The notes beneath the pieces are model-generated. The model made no database searches. It saw nothing but the letters and a program-made list of their open reading frames with translations, and was not told the DNA's origin. Both the position numbers and the translations under genes were made by a program. Shown piece by piece: positions 43,275 through 51,900 of a stretch of 60,010 bases of DNA. Source of the stretch: Phycisphaerales bacterium (lineage in GTDB: Bacteria; Planctomycetota; Phycisphaerae; Phycisphaerales; UBA1924); assembly GCA_020847175.1 (NCBI GenBank), contig JADLCM010000038.1, forward strand, positions 1 to 60,010, in the 5' to 3' direction. Positions within the stretch are counted from its first letter, which is position 1. Each line of letters opens with the position of its first letter.

Positions 43275-45581
43275 TCACCCGGGATCGAGCGCGACATCGA
43301 GTTCGACGGTGACGGGTGCGAGGCACGAATCGGACGTGCAGGCCTGGTAGCGCAACGCGAGGAGGGGCCGCCCGGACCACTCTCCCTGGCGCTCGAGCAC
43401 GATGGTCATTTCGACCGTGCCTTCGTATGAGCGCGGGCCGGGGGCCGAGCCGGCGCCGCTTGGATAGTCGACGAAAGCCTGAACACCGGTGCCGTTGATG
43501 ACGCCGACGCGGAGGGGCTCGTACGGCTCACCTCCGTCTCCCGGGTCGCCCGCGATCACGTGATGTCCGGGCGCGATGCGAAGCAGGATCGGAACGAGCG
43601 CGGGTGTGTCCGGCATCACCGTCACACGCTCGACGCCGGCCCAGACCTCGACCGGAGGGGGGGCCGGGCTTTGAGATGGTTCGGAGTGCGGTTCACTGCT
43701 CGGACCTCGGACCCAACCCGCCCGCAACATGCGCAGGAGCCCGAGAACGCCCCAGGGCGAAGACGCGGGCGCTCCGGCGATCGCCCCGGACATCTCCGCC
43801 AGCACGCGCACGGCCTGCTCCCGGTCGGCGACGTCCGCGGAGCCCTCGGCGAGTTCGATACAGGCGCGGAGGAGCATCGCGTGCCCGCTGGGCATTGCCC
43901 CGTCGTGAAACGACCGGGCGGGGAGAAAGAGCTCGGGTGCCGCGTCCGGACGGGCATCGAGCAGGGAGCCATCGGAGTCGGCAAAGGCCACACACGTGCA
44001 TTCAATCATCCGGCGTGCTGCGTCGCGCCAGTACGCCTGTTGCGATGGGATATCACGCCCGAGGCGTGCCAAGGCCCACGCGAGGGCGCCGGCATCCTCA
44101 AGTGTGCCCACCGGACCGAGTGCCCCACCTCGGCGTGAGCGCCGCGGCAGCCCATCGGGCCCGACCAGCCGTTCGTACAGATACGTCCCCAGCACCTGCG
44201 CCCGGGCCAGGTACGAAGGCTCGCCCGAGGCGCGGGCGACCTCGCAAAGCGCGATGACGCCGAGCGCGTTCCAGGACGTGATGGTGGTGTCGTCCCGTGC
44301 GGGCTGGGGGCGCGACGCTCGCCCCGCCGCGAGCGCCCGGTTGATGCGATCCAGCCGACAGTTGAAGTCCGATGCGTCCACACCTTGGGCCCGGGCGAGC
44401 GCATCGGGCCGATCTGAAAGGCGCGGCACGTTACAGGCGGGCGCATCGGCGTGGTGCGGGTCGCGGAAGTTCGGGCCCCGGGCGAGGCCGTACGTCTCCA
44501 TCGCCCAGGAGATGTCCGCTTCGGATGTATCCGCCGCGACCAGAGCCCGGGTCAGGTCGGCGGGGGTCCATACGTATGTGAGACCTTCTCGACCGTTCGT
44601 CTCGGCGTCGAGGGCGCCGGCGAGCCCGCCGCCCGACACTCCGAGCTCGCGGAGCATGTAGTCCGCGGTGCGCTTCGCGATGTCGACGAACCACGCGTCG
44701 CCGTAACGTGCCCCGGCCCGGGCGTACAGACCCGCGAGCAGCGCGTTGTCGTAGAGCATCTTCTCAAAGTGCGGCACGCTCCAGTCGGCATCGACGCAGT
44801 ACCGGTGGAACCCTCCGGCGACCTGATCGAAGAGGCCCCCGATCGCCATGCGATCGAGGGTGCGCCGTACCGCCTCGTCCAGCGCACGCGCGGTGGGTTT
44901 GTCCGCCGCGCCTTCGCGGGCTTCAAGAAGCAGATCGATGAGGCAGGGTTGAGGGAACTTGGGGGCCTGCCCGAATCCGCCCCGCGCGCGATCGAACATG
45001 GCGAGGATGGCGGATACGCCCTTTTCAACGACATGCGGCCCCAGGGGCGCAGGGGCGGGAGCCCGGGTCTGCTCGCGGACGGCGGAAGCGACGGCCTCGG
45101 CCTGGGCCTCGACCTGCGTGCGCTGGGTGCGCCAGGCGTCGCGCATCACGCGGGCCAGATCGGGCCGACCGGGCAGGCCGGAGCGGGACCGGGCGGGGAA
45201 ATACGTGCCGCAGTAGAACGGACGGAGTGAACGGGGCTCGACAAAGACCGTCATCGGCCACCCGCCGTGCCCGTTCATGATGAGCGTGGCGGCCATGTAG
45301 AGGTCGTCAACGTCGGGGCGCTCCTCGCGGTCCACCTTGATGCAGACGAACGAGTCGTTGAGCAGGGCGGCAATCGCCGCGTCTTCAAAGCACTCCCGCT
45401 CCATGACATGGCACCAGTAGCACGTGGAATAGCCGATGCTGAGAAAGATCGGGACATCGCGGACGCGCGCTTCAGCGAAGGCGGCCTCCCCCCAGGGCTT
45501 CCACTCGACGGGATTCCGGGCGTGCTGAAGCAGGTATGGGCTGGCGCAGGCGCCGAGAGCATTGACGCGATCATGGGGCAT
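43275..45581 (-). CDS. YyaL-type thioredoxin-domain protein with C-terminal DsbD-like domain
   Basis: About 768 residues. GGGAGG before the ATG at 45581 is an excellent site. DUF255 thioredoxin-like domain first: SPYLLQHARNPVEWKPWGE, YSTCYWCHVMERECFED with CxxC, GGWPMTVFVEP. An alpha/alpha barrel follows (FGQAPKFPQPCLIDLLLE, DQVAGGFHRYCVDADWSVPH, SFHDGAMPSGHAMLLRA). The C-terminal ~125 residues (VERVTVMPDTPALVPILLRI, LLALRYQACTSDSCLAPVTV) look like the DsbD alpha-domain with its redox Cys pair, not usual in YyaL proteins. No signal peptide is obvious. Divergent from sppA. Confidence 0.85.
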   Translation of the reverse strand: MPHDRVNALGACASPYLLQHARNPVEWKPWGEAAFAEARVRDVPIFLSIGYSTCYWCHVMERECFEDAAIAALLNDSFVCIKVDREERPDVDDLYMAATLIMNGHGGWPMTVFVEPRSLRPFYCGTYFPARSRSGLPGRPDLARVMRDAWRTQRTQVEAQAEAVASAVREQTRAPAPAPLGPHVVEKGVSAILAMFDRARGGFGQAPKFPQPCLIDLLLEAREGAADKPTARALDEAVRRTLDRMAIGGLFDQVAGGFHRYCVDADWSVPHFEKMLYDNALLAGLYARAGARYGDAWFVDIAKRTADYMLRELGVSGGGLAGALDAETNGREGLTYVWTPADLTRALVAADTSEADISWAMETYGLARGPNFRDPHHADAPACNVPRLSDRPDALARAQGVDASDFNCRLDRINRALAAGRASRPQPARDDTTITSWNALGVIALCEVARASGEPSYLARAQVLGTYLYERLVGPDGLPRRSRRGGALGPVGTLEDAGALAWALARLGRDIPSQQAYWRDAARRMIECTCVAFADSDGSLLDARPDAAPELFLPARSFHDGAMPSGHAMLLRACIELAEGSADVADREQAVRVLAEMSGAIAGAPASSPWGVLGLLRMLRAGWVRGPSSEPHSEPSQSPAPPPVEVWAGVERVTVMPDTPALVPILLRIAPGHHVIAGDPGDGGEPYEPLRVGVINGTGVQAFVDYPSGAGSAPGPRSYEGTVEMTIVLERQGEWSGRPLLALRYQACTSDSCLAPVTVELDVALDPG

Positions 45582-45627
45582 GACGCCTCCCTCGCCTCGC
45601 GGGCAAGGACAGAGGGTAGACTGGGCC

Positions 45628-46626
45628 ATGCCCAGGCTTGCATCGATCATCGTGGCGCTCTGCCTTCTCACCGGCTGCACACCCCTCAACTTTTCGGTCG
45701 ACCTGACTCCGGGGCGGCAGGGGTACGCCCAATCGGTGGTCTTGACAGACCGAGACGCGGGACGCTGGAAAGTCGCGGTCATCGATCTCGCGGGGCTGAT
45801 CGCGGACGTGCGCAGGACGGGAATCCTGTCCGGCGGGAGCAACATGGTCGATGAAGTCCTGGCCCAGTTCCGGGTCGCGGAGGAGGACTCGGACATCAAG
45901 GCGGTCGTGCTCCGCATCAACTCACCGGGGGGCACGGTGGTCGCAAGCGATGTGCTGTACTCGGAGATCCGGCTGTTCCAGGAACGCACGGGGAAGCCAG
46001 TCATCGCGAGCCTCGGGGAGATCGCCACAAGCGGCGGGTACTACGTTTCTCTGGCCTGCGCCGAGATCGTGGCCCAGGCGAGCGGCATCACCGGCTCGAT
46101 CGGCGTGATCCTCCCGACGCTGAACGTCAGCATCGGGCTCGCCCGCATCGGCATCTCAGCGAGAGCGGTCGTAAGCGGCCCGAACAAGGCGCTCGCGGAC
46201 CCGCTCAGCCCGCCCAGCGAGGCGCACTTCGCCATCCTGCAAGGCATGGTGGACCAGATGTACGCCGGGTTTGTCGCCAAGGTGCGTGAGCGTCGGCCGG
46301 GGCTGCGGGCGGAGTTCGCCGGCCAGGCCGTTGACGGCCGGGTGATGACGGGGGCGCAAGCCGCCGAGTGGGGACTCGTCGATTCGACCGGCGGCGTGCG
46401 TGAGGCCTTTGCGAGGGCGAAGGCGTGCGCCAGGATCGAAGCCGCGACGCTGGTGAAGATTCACGATGCCGCGCGCCGGGTCGAGTCCGCGTATGCCGCG
46501 GCGTCAACCGGCCCGGCACAGGCTTCGGGGCCGGACTTCTCGCTCAGCCTCGACCTGCCGGGGCTGGGAGAGATGCAAGGCGGCGCATACTACCTGTGGT
46601 CGCCCGTTCCGGGCCAAGGCGACTAA
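45628..46626 (+). CDS. sppA: SppA-type signal peptide peptidase, lipoprotein form
   Basis: About 332 residues. Lipobox near the start (ASIIVALCLLTGC), so it is probably anchored in a membrane. Serine protease of the ClpP/crotonase fold: INSPGGTVVASDVLYSEI, then GEIATSGGYYVSLACAEIV with the catalytic Ser, GSIGVILPTLN, and SGPNKALADPLSP, where Lys would complete the Ser-Lys dyad. It degrades cleaved signal peptides or membrane proteins. The gene stops one base before the second transposase remnant, which may have redefined its C-terminus. Confidence 0.87.
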   Translation: MPRLASIIVALCLLTGCTPLNFSVDLTPGRQGYAQSVVLTDRDAGRWKVAVIDLAGLIADVRRTGILSGGSNMVDEVLAQFRVAEEDSDIKAVVLRINSPGGTVVASDVLYSEIRLFQERTGKPVIASLGEIATSGGYYVSLACAEIVAQASGITGSIGVILPTLNVSIGLARIGISARAVVSGPNKALADPLSPPSEAHFAILQGMVDQMYAGFVAKVRERRPGLRAEFAGQAVDGRVMTGAQAAEWGLVDSTGGVREAFARAKACARIEAATLVKIHDAARRVESAYAAASTGPAQASGPDFSLSLDLPGLGEMQGGAYYLWSPVPGQGD

Positions 46627-46627
46627 C

Positions 46628-47275
46628 AGGCCGTTGAAAAACCGACGCGGACGAGAGGGCGCATCACCGGCCGGACCAGCCTGTTGGTCACGATCCACCT
46701 CGAGCCCTTGGTCCCCGAAAGGCACCCTCCGCGGGCCATCGAGTGGATGGCCTTCGAGGCGCTCGCGGGGATGTGCCGCACGCTCGGGGTCGCGAATAGC
46801 CCGGGGGGGGCGCCCGGGCATCCCGCCCGAGCGGCTGCTCAAGGCCCTGATCCTCATGAGCCTGTACACCGTGCGGCCCGAGCAGGCCCTGGGTGAGCGG
46901 ACCAGCCAGCGGGGGACGGGTGGCCGGGCCTTCAAGGTGAGCCAGTGCAAGCGAAGATTCGACGAGGCGATCTTCGGCTGGCTGAAGGACTTTGGAGGGC
47001 TGCGGCGGGTGCCGGTCGTGGGGCGACAGAAGAAGCGACTCGAAGAAGCAGCCTTCGGCGGGAACCAAAGCCTCCTTCAGGCGTATGACTTTGGGGCTTT
47101 CAGGCGGCTGGGATCGGGCGCTGGCCGCAGGCTTGACGCGCCGCGTCGCCCCAGGTTCACCATTCAACCGGCGGAGACTTTGGGCGGCCCCTCGGGCGCA
47201 CCTTTCACCCCCCCCCTGCACGGCATCGGCATCAGTCCGCGCGGACGACCGATGCCGTGTCCTTTTGAGCGGCTT
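46628..47275 (+). mobile_element. Second, more decayed insertion-sequence remnant
   Basis: Bounded by AGGCCGTTGAAAAA (46628-46641) and TTTTGAGCGGCTT (47263-47275), which are partly inverted (9 of 12 aligned bases), and containing a broken transposase. The ends are therefore less certain than for the IS5 copy at 33.7 kb. From about 47105 to the end I see no coding remains. Confidence 0.5.
46684..47105 (+). pseudogene. Transposase, IS5/IS1182-like, deleted and frameshifted
   Basis: One frame gives LEPLVPERHPPRAIEWMAFE and EALAGMCRTL, the N-terminus of the DUF772-type transposases; the next frame, from about 46810, gives GRPGIPPERLLKALILMSLY and TVRPEQALGE; then the sequence jumps to VSQCKRRFDEAIFGWLKDFG and GLRRVPVVGRQK, the C-terminus. 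The DDE core is missing. Not related to the 33.7 kb copy at the sequence level that I can see. Confidence 0.75.
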
Positions 47276-47385
47276 ACAGAATGCAGAAGTCCGGGTGCAA
47301 AGAATCGCCGGTCGGCCCCACCGCGGCGCCGACCGGCATTGATGGACTTCCTTGTCGCTCTGCCGCGCGTCCGTGCGCGGCGGGA

Positions 47386-47784
47386 TCACGCGGCGCGGGC
47401 GTAGCGCCCGGCGATCAGGCGGCGCATCAGGCGTTCACGATCCCCGGTGCGGGCGAATCGGCTGATGGCTGCGGCCATGCGCACCGGGCCCGGAAGATCC
47501 TCTTCATTGACCCAAATCAGATTGGCGAAGGCATAGACTGCGCGCCCCGGGTTCTCGTCGACCGCGTCAGGATGCGTGGGCGTGGGCAGCATGATCTCGA
47601 CGGCAATCTGCGTGCCGGGCTCGATCGGGTCGTCGCACTCAAAGCGGATTCCGTTCTCGGAAATGTCGTAAACGTGCCCCTCGTGCGTGAACGAGGGGGA
47701 CCACAGCGGCCGGACGCGCACCGTGCAATACGGGGTGGGCATCTGGAACCGCTCATAGCGCCGACGATTGACCGCAAGGTTCAT
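47386..47784 (-). CDS. PilZ-domain protein (probable cyclic-di-GMP receptor)
   Basis: 132 residues, with GGGAGTCACGC before the ATG. The c-di-GMP motifs are both present: NRRRYERF (RxxxR) at the very N-terminus and YDISENGIRFE (D/NxSxxG). The rest completes the beta barrel, with an extra C-terminal helix (RERLMRRLIAGRYARAA). A stand-alone PilZ protein that could act on motility, exopolysaccharide or signalling; no partner gene is adjacent. Confidence 0.88.
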   Translation of the reverse strand: MNLAVNRRRYERFQMPTPYCTVRVRPLWSPSFTHEGHVYDISENGIRFECDDPIEPGTQIAVEIMLPTPTHPDAVDENPGRAVYAFANLIWVNEEDLPGPVRMAAAISRFARTGDRERLMRRLIAGRYARAA

Positions 47785-47887
47785 GCGTGACTCCCGCCGT
47801 TTCCCGGGGCGTAGCCCCGGGCCTGACCGTACGGGATATCGGCCCAAGGGCGGGCGGGCATGAGGAATCATGCGCGAGACGGCGCGG

Positions 47888-48319
47888 TCAGCGTACAACA
47901 ACGCGAATGTCGACCTCGGCGACCGGGATTCCCAGGTACTCAGCCAAGGCGAGCTGAAAGGGCGTGCCCGCTGCATCCCGCAATCCCGCCGACAGCGCCG
48001 GGGGCACATCGACGACCCTTCCATCTGGAAGAACAGCGTGCACATGGTCGCAGACATCGGCGTCGTACCGACACGGACCGATGCCGTCCGCCGGAGCAAT
48101 GCGCCTGACCAGGCCGGCTTCGGTCAGGGCTTCGAGGGCGTTGTAGACCGTCGCCAAACTCATCTCGCCTTGGTCGTGTCGGACGGAGGAGAGGAGCTCC
48201 GCCGCGGTGGGGTGGGCGCTGCTCGCGGCGAGCGCGCGGTACACCTGCACGCGGTGCGAGGTGCACCGCAGGCCGTGGGCCTGGAGCACGCCGCGAAGGT
48301 TCTGGGCGGAATCGATCAT
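47888..48319 (-). CDS. Fur-family metal-responsive regulator
   Basis: About 143 residues. Winged helix: LRGVLQAHGLRCTSHRVQVY, HPTAAELLSSVRHDQ, MSLATVYNALEALTEAGLVR. The regulatory domain has RYDADVCDHVHAVLPDGRVV, keeping HxH and some acidic ligands, but the two CxxC structural-zinc motifs of most Fur/PerR proteins are missing. It may therefore be a PerR- or Zur-like member with an altered metal site. ATG 48319. Target genes are not evident; a GNAT gene lies 66 bases upstream in the same direction. Confidence 0.87.
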   Translation of the reverse strand: MIDSAQNLRGVLQAHGLRCTSHRVQVYRALAASSAHPTAAELLSSVRHDQGEMSLATVYNALEALTEAGLVRRIAPADGIGPCRYDADVCDHVHAVLPDGRVVDVPPALSAGLRDAAGTPFQLALAEYLGIPVAEVDIRVVVR

Positions 48320-48385
48320 CGACAGACCCCGGCCCTGTGCGAAACCCCGAAGGCGACACTGAAACACCCCGAGCGAATGGCGCGC

Positions 48386-48865
48386 CTATGCGGTCACGGC
48401 CTCGGGATTGCGGATTGTCATTCGCCGGTGCGGTGCGTCGGCCTCAAGAAATACCTCGGAATCAAAATCCCAGCCCAGGCGTTCGTAGAAACCGTACGCG
48501 ACATCGCGCGCGTGGCAGAAGATTTCGCCCAGGCCGAGTTCGCCGAAGGCGCGTCGCTCGACGGCCACGACGAGGCGCCGCCCGATGCCCTCGCCCTGGC
48601 GCTGGGGGTCCACGGCCATCTGCATCAGCTTGCCGCGCCCTGGAACGGGGTAGTTGGGAAGCAGCAGGGCACACCCGACGACGCGCGGGCCGGAAGGATG
48701 GTCGAAGACGGCGACGAAGTGCTCGAACTTCTCCTCGGCGTCGGGGAAGAGGACCTTGAAGCTTGACATGTCCAGCCCAACCTCACGAAGCAGCACGCGC
48801 TCCCGCAGATCGCATTCCTGCGCGTACAGCGGGTCCTGGCGGGTGATGGATCGGATGGTGAGCAC
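48386..48865 (-). CDS. GNAT N-acetyltransferase
   Basis: About 159 residues. The GNAT core is clear: LRERVLLREVGLDMSSFKVL, LMQMAVDPQRQGEGIGRRLV (the acetyl-CoA R/QxxGxG loop), YGFYERLGWDFDSEVFLE. Substrate unknown. GTG 48865 is the best start (MLTIRSITRQDP), with GAGGGG upstream. Confidence 0.82.
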   Translation of the reverse strand: MLTIRSITRQDPLYAQECDLRERVLLREVGLDMSSFKVLFPDAEEKFEHFVAVFDHPSGPRVVGCALLLPNYPVPGRGKLMQMAVDPQRQGEGIGRRLVVAVERRAFGELGLGEIFCHARDVAYGFYERLGWDFDSEVFLEADAPHRRMTIRNPEAVTA

Positions 48866-48967
48866 GCCCAACGCCCCTCGTCGCGGCGGACGCACCCCGC
48901 CATCCAAGACGATAGGCCGGCTCGGGGAAGGCCAGATCATCGGTCGCGCGCCCCGGGCCGCCGGCGT

Positions 48968-51900
48968 TCAGATGAGGCGGGCCTGGCCGTCCTCAATGAT
49001 GCACCCACCGCGCTTGGCCAGCTGCCTGGCCGCGGCAACAAAGGCCTCATCGGTTCGTGAGGTACCCCGCGCGAAGCCCATCCAGAGCGCGGCCTGCCGG
49101 GCGAGCTCTTCGACGGGCAGGGCGACGTTGGTGCGCAGCACCGCCGCGACGACGGCGCGCAGCTCCGCGGGGGGGATCTCCTCGATTTCACGCCAGTCGT
49201 CTTCCTCCGGCCCGTGAGGGCGGAAGGCGCTGTAGGATTCCGGGTCGCCCCCGAGGGGCCAGAGCGCGCCGTCACGCTCTTCGGGCATGCCCGGCTGGGA
49301 AGCGAGCAGTTCGGCGATCCGGGCGTGCACCCGCGAGGTGACCCGAGAGAGGCGCCAGAGCCGGGCGACCCGCCTGGCGAGCAGGGCTGGCACGATCGGC
49401 CCTTCATGCTTCACGATTTCGAGAATCGCCCGGCCGAGGGTCCGATCAGCGACGGGGTCATGGAACTGCTCCGGCGAGCCTCGGGCCTTGCCGGTGGCAA
49501 TCGCGGAATACGGGGTGGCGGCGCGGGCCCCTGCCGGACGGGCTTCCGGCGGCGCCGCGCGCGCCGATGAAGCCGGCGCACCCGCCGGCGACGCTCCGGC
49601 ACCACGAACGAGCCGTCCCAAGATGCGTTCAGCGACACGCTCCGGCTGGCGGGCCCATTCGTGCGTATACACGCGCTCGATGGTCCAGCCCAGATTGGCC
49701 AGCACGCCCTGGCGTGAGCGTTCCCGGTCGCGGCAGGTCGATGCGCGGGCGTAGAACGGGCCGTCGAACTCGACGCCCAGCGCGTACTCCCCCGGGCGCT
49801 CGGGGTGGCGCACGCCGAGGTCAACGCGGTACGGGCTGGCGCCGACGGCAAGGTCGCTCTCGTACCCGTGTGCCCGCAGGGCATCCTGGAGCCCCCGCGC
49901 GGGGGCGAGCAGTTCTGCGGGCAGTTGCTCGGGCGGCCGGGACGTGCCCGTCGACGCCCGCTCGGCATGTTCGAGGAACGCCCGGAGGTGCCCCGCCCCG
50001 ACCGACGATGTGCGGGAGAGGTCGATCGCATCGGCGTCCATGCTCGCAAAGACAACGAGCCGTGAGCGGGCCCGCGTGACCGCGACGTTGAGCCGGCGCT
50101 CGCCCCCCACGCGGTTGAGGGGTCCGAAGCCGAGCGTCAGGTGCCCTGCGGCATCGGGGCCGTACCCGATGGAGAAGTACATGGCGTCGCGTTCGTCGCC
50201 CTGAACGTTCTCCAGGTTCTTCACGAAGACCGGGTCAATCTCCTGCGTGAAGTATGGCTCAATCTCGGGGTGTTCAGACCGGGCCCGGTCAAAGAGGTCT
50301 TCAATGAGCGTCTGCTGGGCCTGGCTGAATGTCACCACGCCGAGGCTTACCGGAGTCCGGGCCGCCGCCGCGGCCTGCAGCGCGCCGAGCACCTCTGCGA
50401 CGAGCGCTTCGGCCTCGATGCGGTTCGTGCGTGTTCCGGAGCGGTCATAGACGCCAGCCACCCGCCGAAGATGCACGCCCAGCGAAGGGCTGACGGCCCG
50501 CGCCGAAGGAAAGGTCTGAAGCCGGCCCGCGTAGTAGCGCTGGTTTGAGAATGAGATCAGGCTCTCGTGCCGGGAGCGGTAGTGCCAGAGCAGGCGAACC
50601 TCCGGCGTGCCGGCGGCGACGGCTTCGTCCAGCACGCTCTCGAGTTCTTCGATGTCTTCTTCCGGGGCTTCGTCGCCTTCGAGGCGCCGGAAGAACGTGG
50701 TGGGGGGGAGCTGGCGGCTATCACCGACGACAACGACCTGCCGACCTCGCGCGATGGCGCCGACCGCGTCCCAGACGGGAATCTGCGAGGCTTCGTCGAA
50801 GATCACCAGATCGAAGGACGGGTGAGCCGCGTCGAGATACTGGGCGACGGAGAGGGGGCTCATCAGAAAGCAGGGCTTGAGCCGGGGGAGAAGGTTGGGC
50901 AGCCGTTCGATCAGCCGGCGGACCGGCAGGTGCCGGCGCTGCAACTTGAGCTGACGCTGGAGGATTCCCATCTCGGAGTGCTCGCTCGCCGGGCCTGCGC
51001 CTTCGGGAAGTCGCGCGGAGAGTCGAGCTCGGACCACGTGCCGGGCGAGTTCGATGAGGCGCGTGTCCGCGGCCCGAAACCGTTCAACGAGTCCCCAGGC
51101 CGCGCTCGCGGAGAATGCGTTCAGGCGGGAGTCCGCCCTCGCGATGACATCGGCCCAGGCCCGCCAGAGCGCCTTCTCGAATGCGTCGGGGATGTCGTCG
51201 GGCGAGGCGCCGCCCGAAGCGAGGGCGCCGGCCAGACCCGCCAAGGGTTCTCCCGCGTCGAGCACGCAGGCTCGCCAGTGCGACCAGTCATCGAGTTCGT
51301 CGAGGCCCGCGCGCCACCGGGCAAACACCCCCAGCAGCGAGGCCAGGCTCCCGCCGGAATCCGCGCCCAGCGAGATGAGGTCGTGGGCGAGGGCGTTGGC
51401 GAGGGCCTGGTGCGCATGTTCGAAGTCGCGTTCCGCGGCGATGAATCGATCCGCCGAGCCAGTCGCCACCGAGCCCGGCCACCCCGGAGCGACCGGCGCG
51501 CCGGCGAGAGGAGCGAGGTCGCGGCTTTCGCCCAGCGCCCGGCAGACTGAACTGGCCTGGGCGCCCCACGAGACGCAGGCTTCCAGGGCGCCGGCAGTCG
51601 GCTCGCCCTTGTTCCAAGACGGGCCGAAGATCTTGGCCGCTTCGTCAAGGGTGCCGAGGCGGGCCCGCTCGGCTCGGAGTGCCCCGGCGGCGCGCACGGC
51701 GCGGAGAAGGTCCGGGATCGACTTGGGCAGTGTCCCGCGGACGAGCGGGCGCAGCGCCTTGCGCGGGCTGCGAGCACACCACCAGCGGAAGCCGATGAAT
51801 GATCGCGCATCGGCCCGCGCCAGGGCGCGCTCGATGGCTTCAAGGTCGGCATCAAGCATCGCAGGGGACCAGGCCTGTTCAAGTTCGGCGCGAGCCGCCC

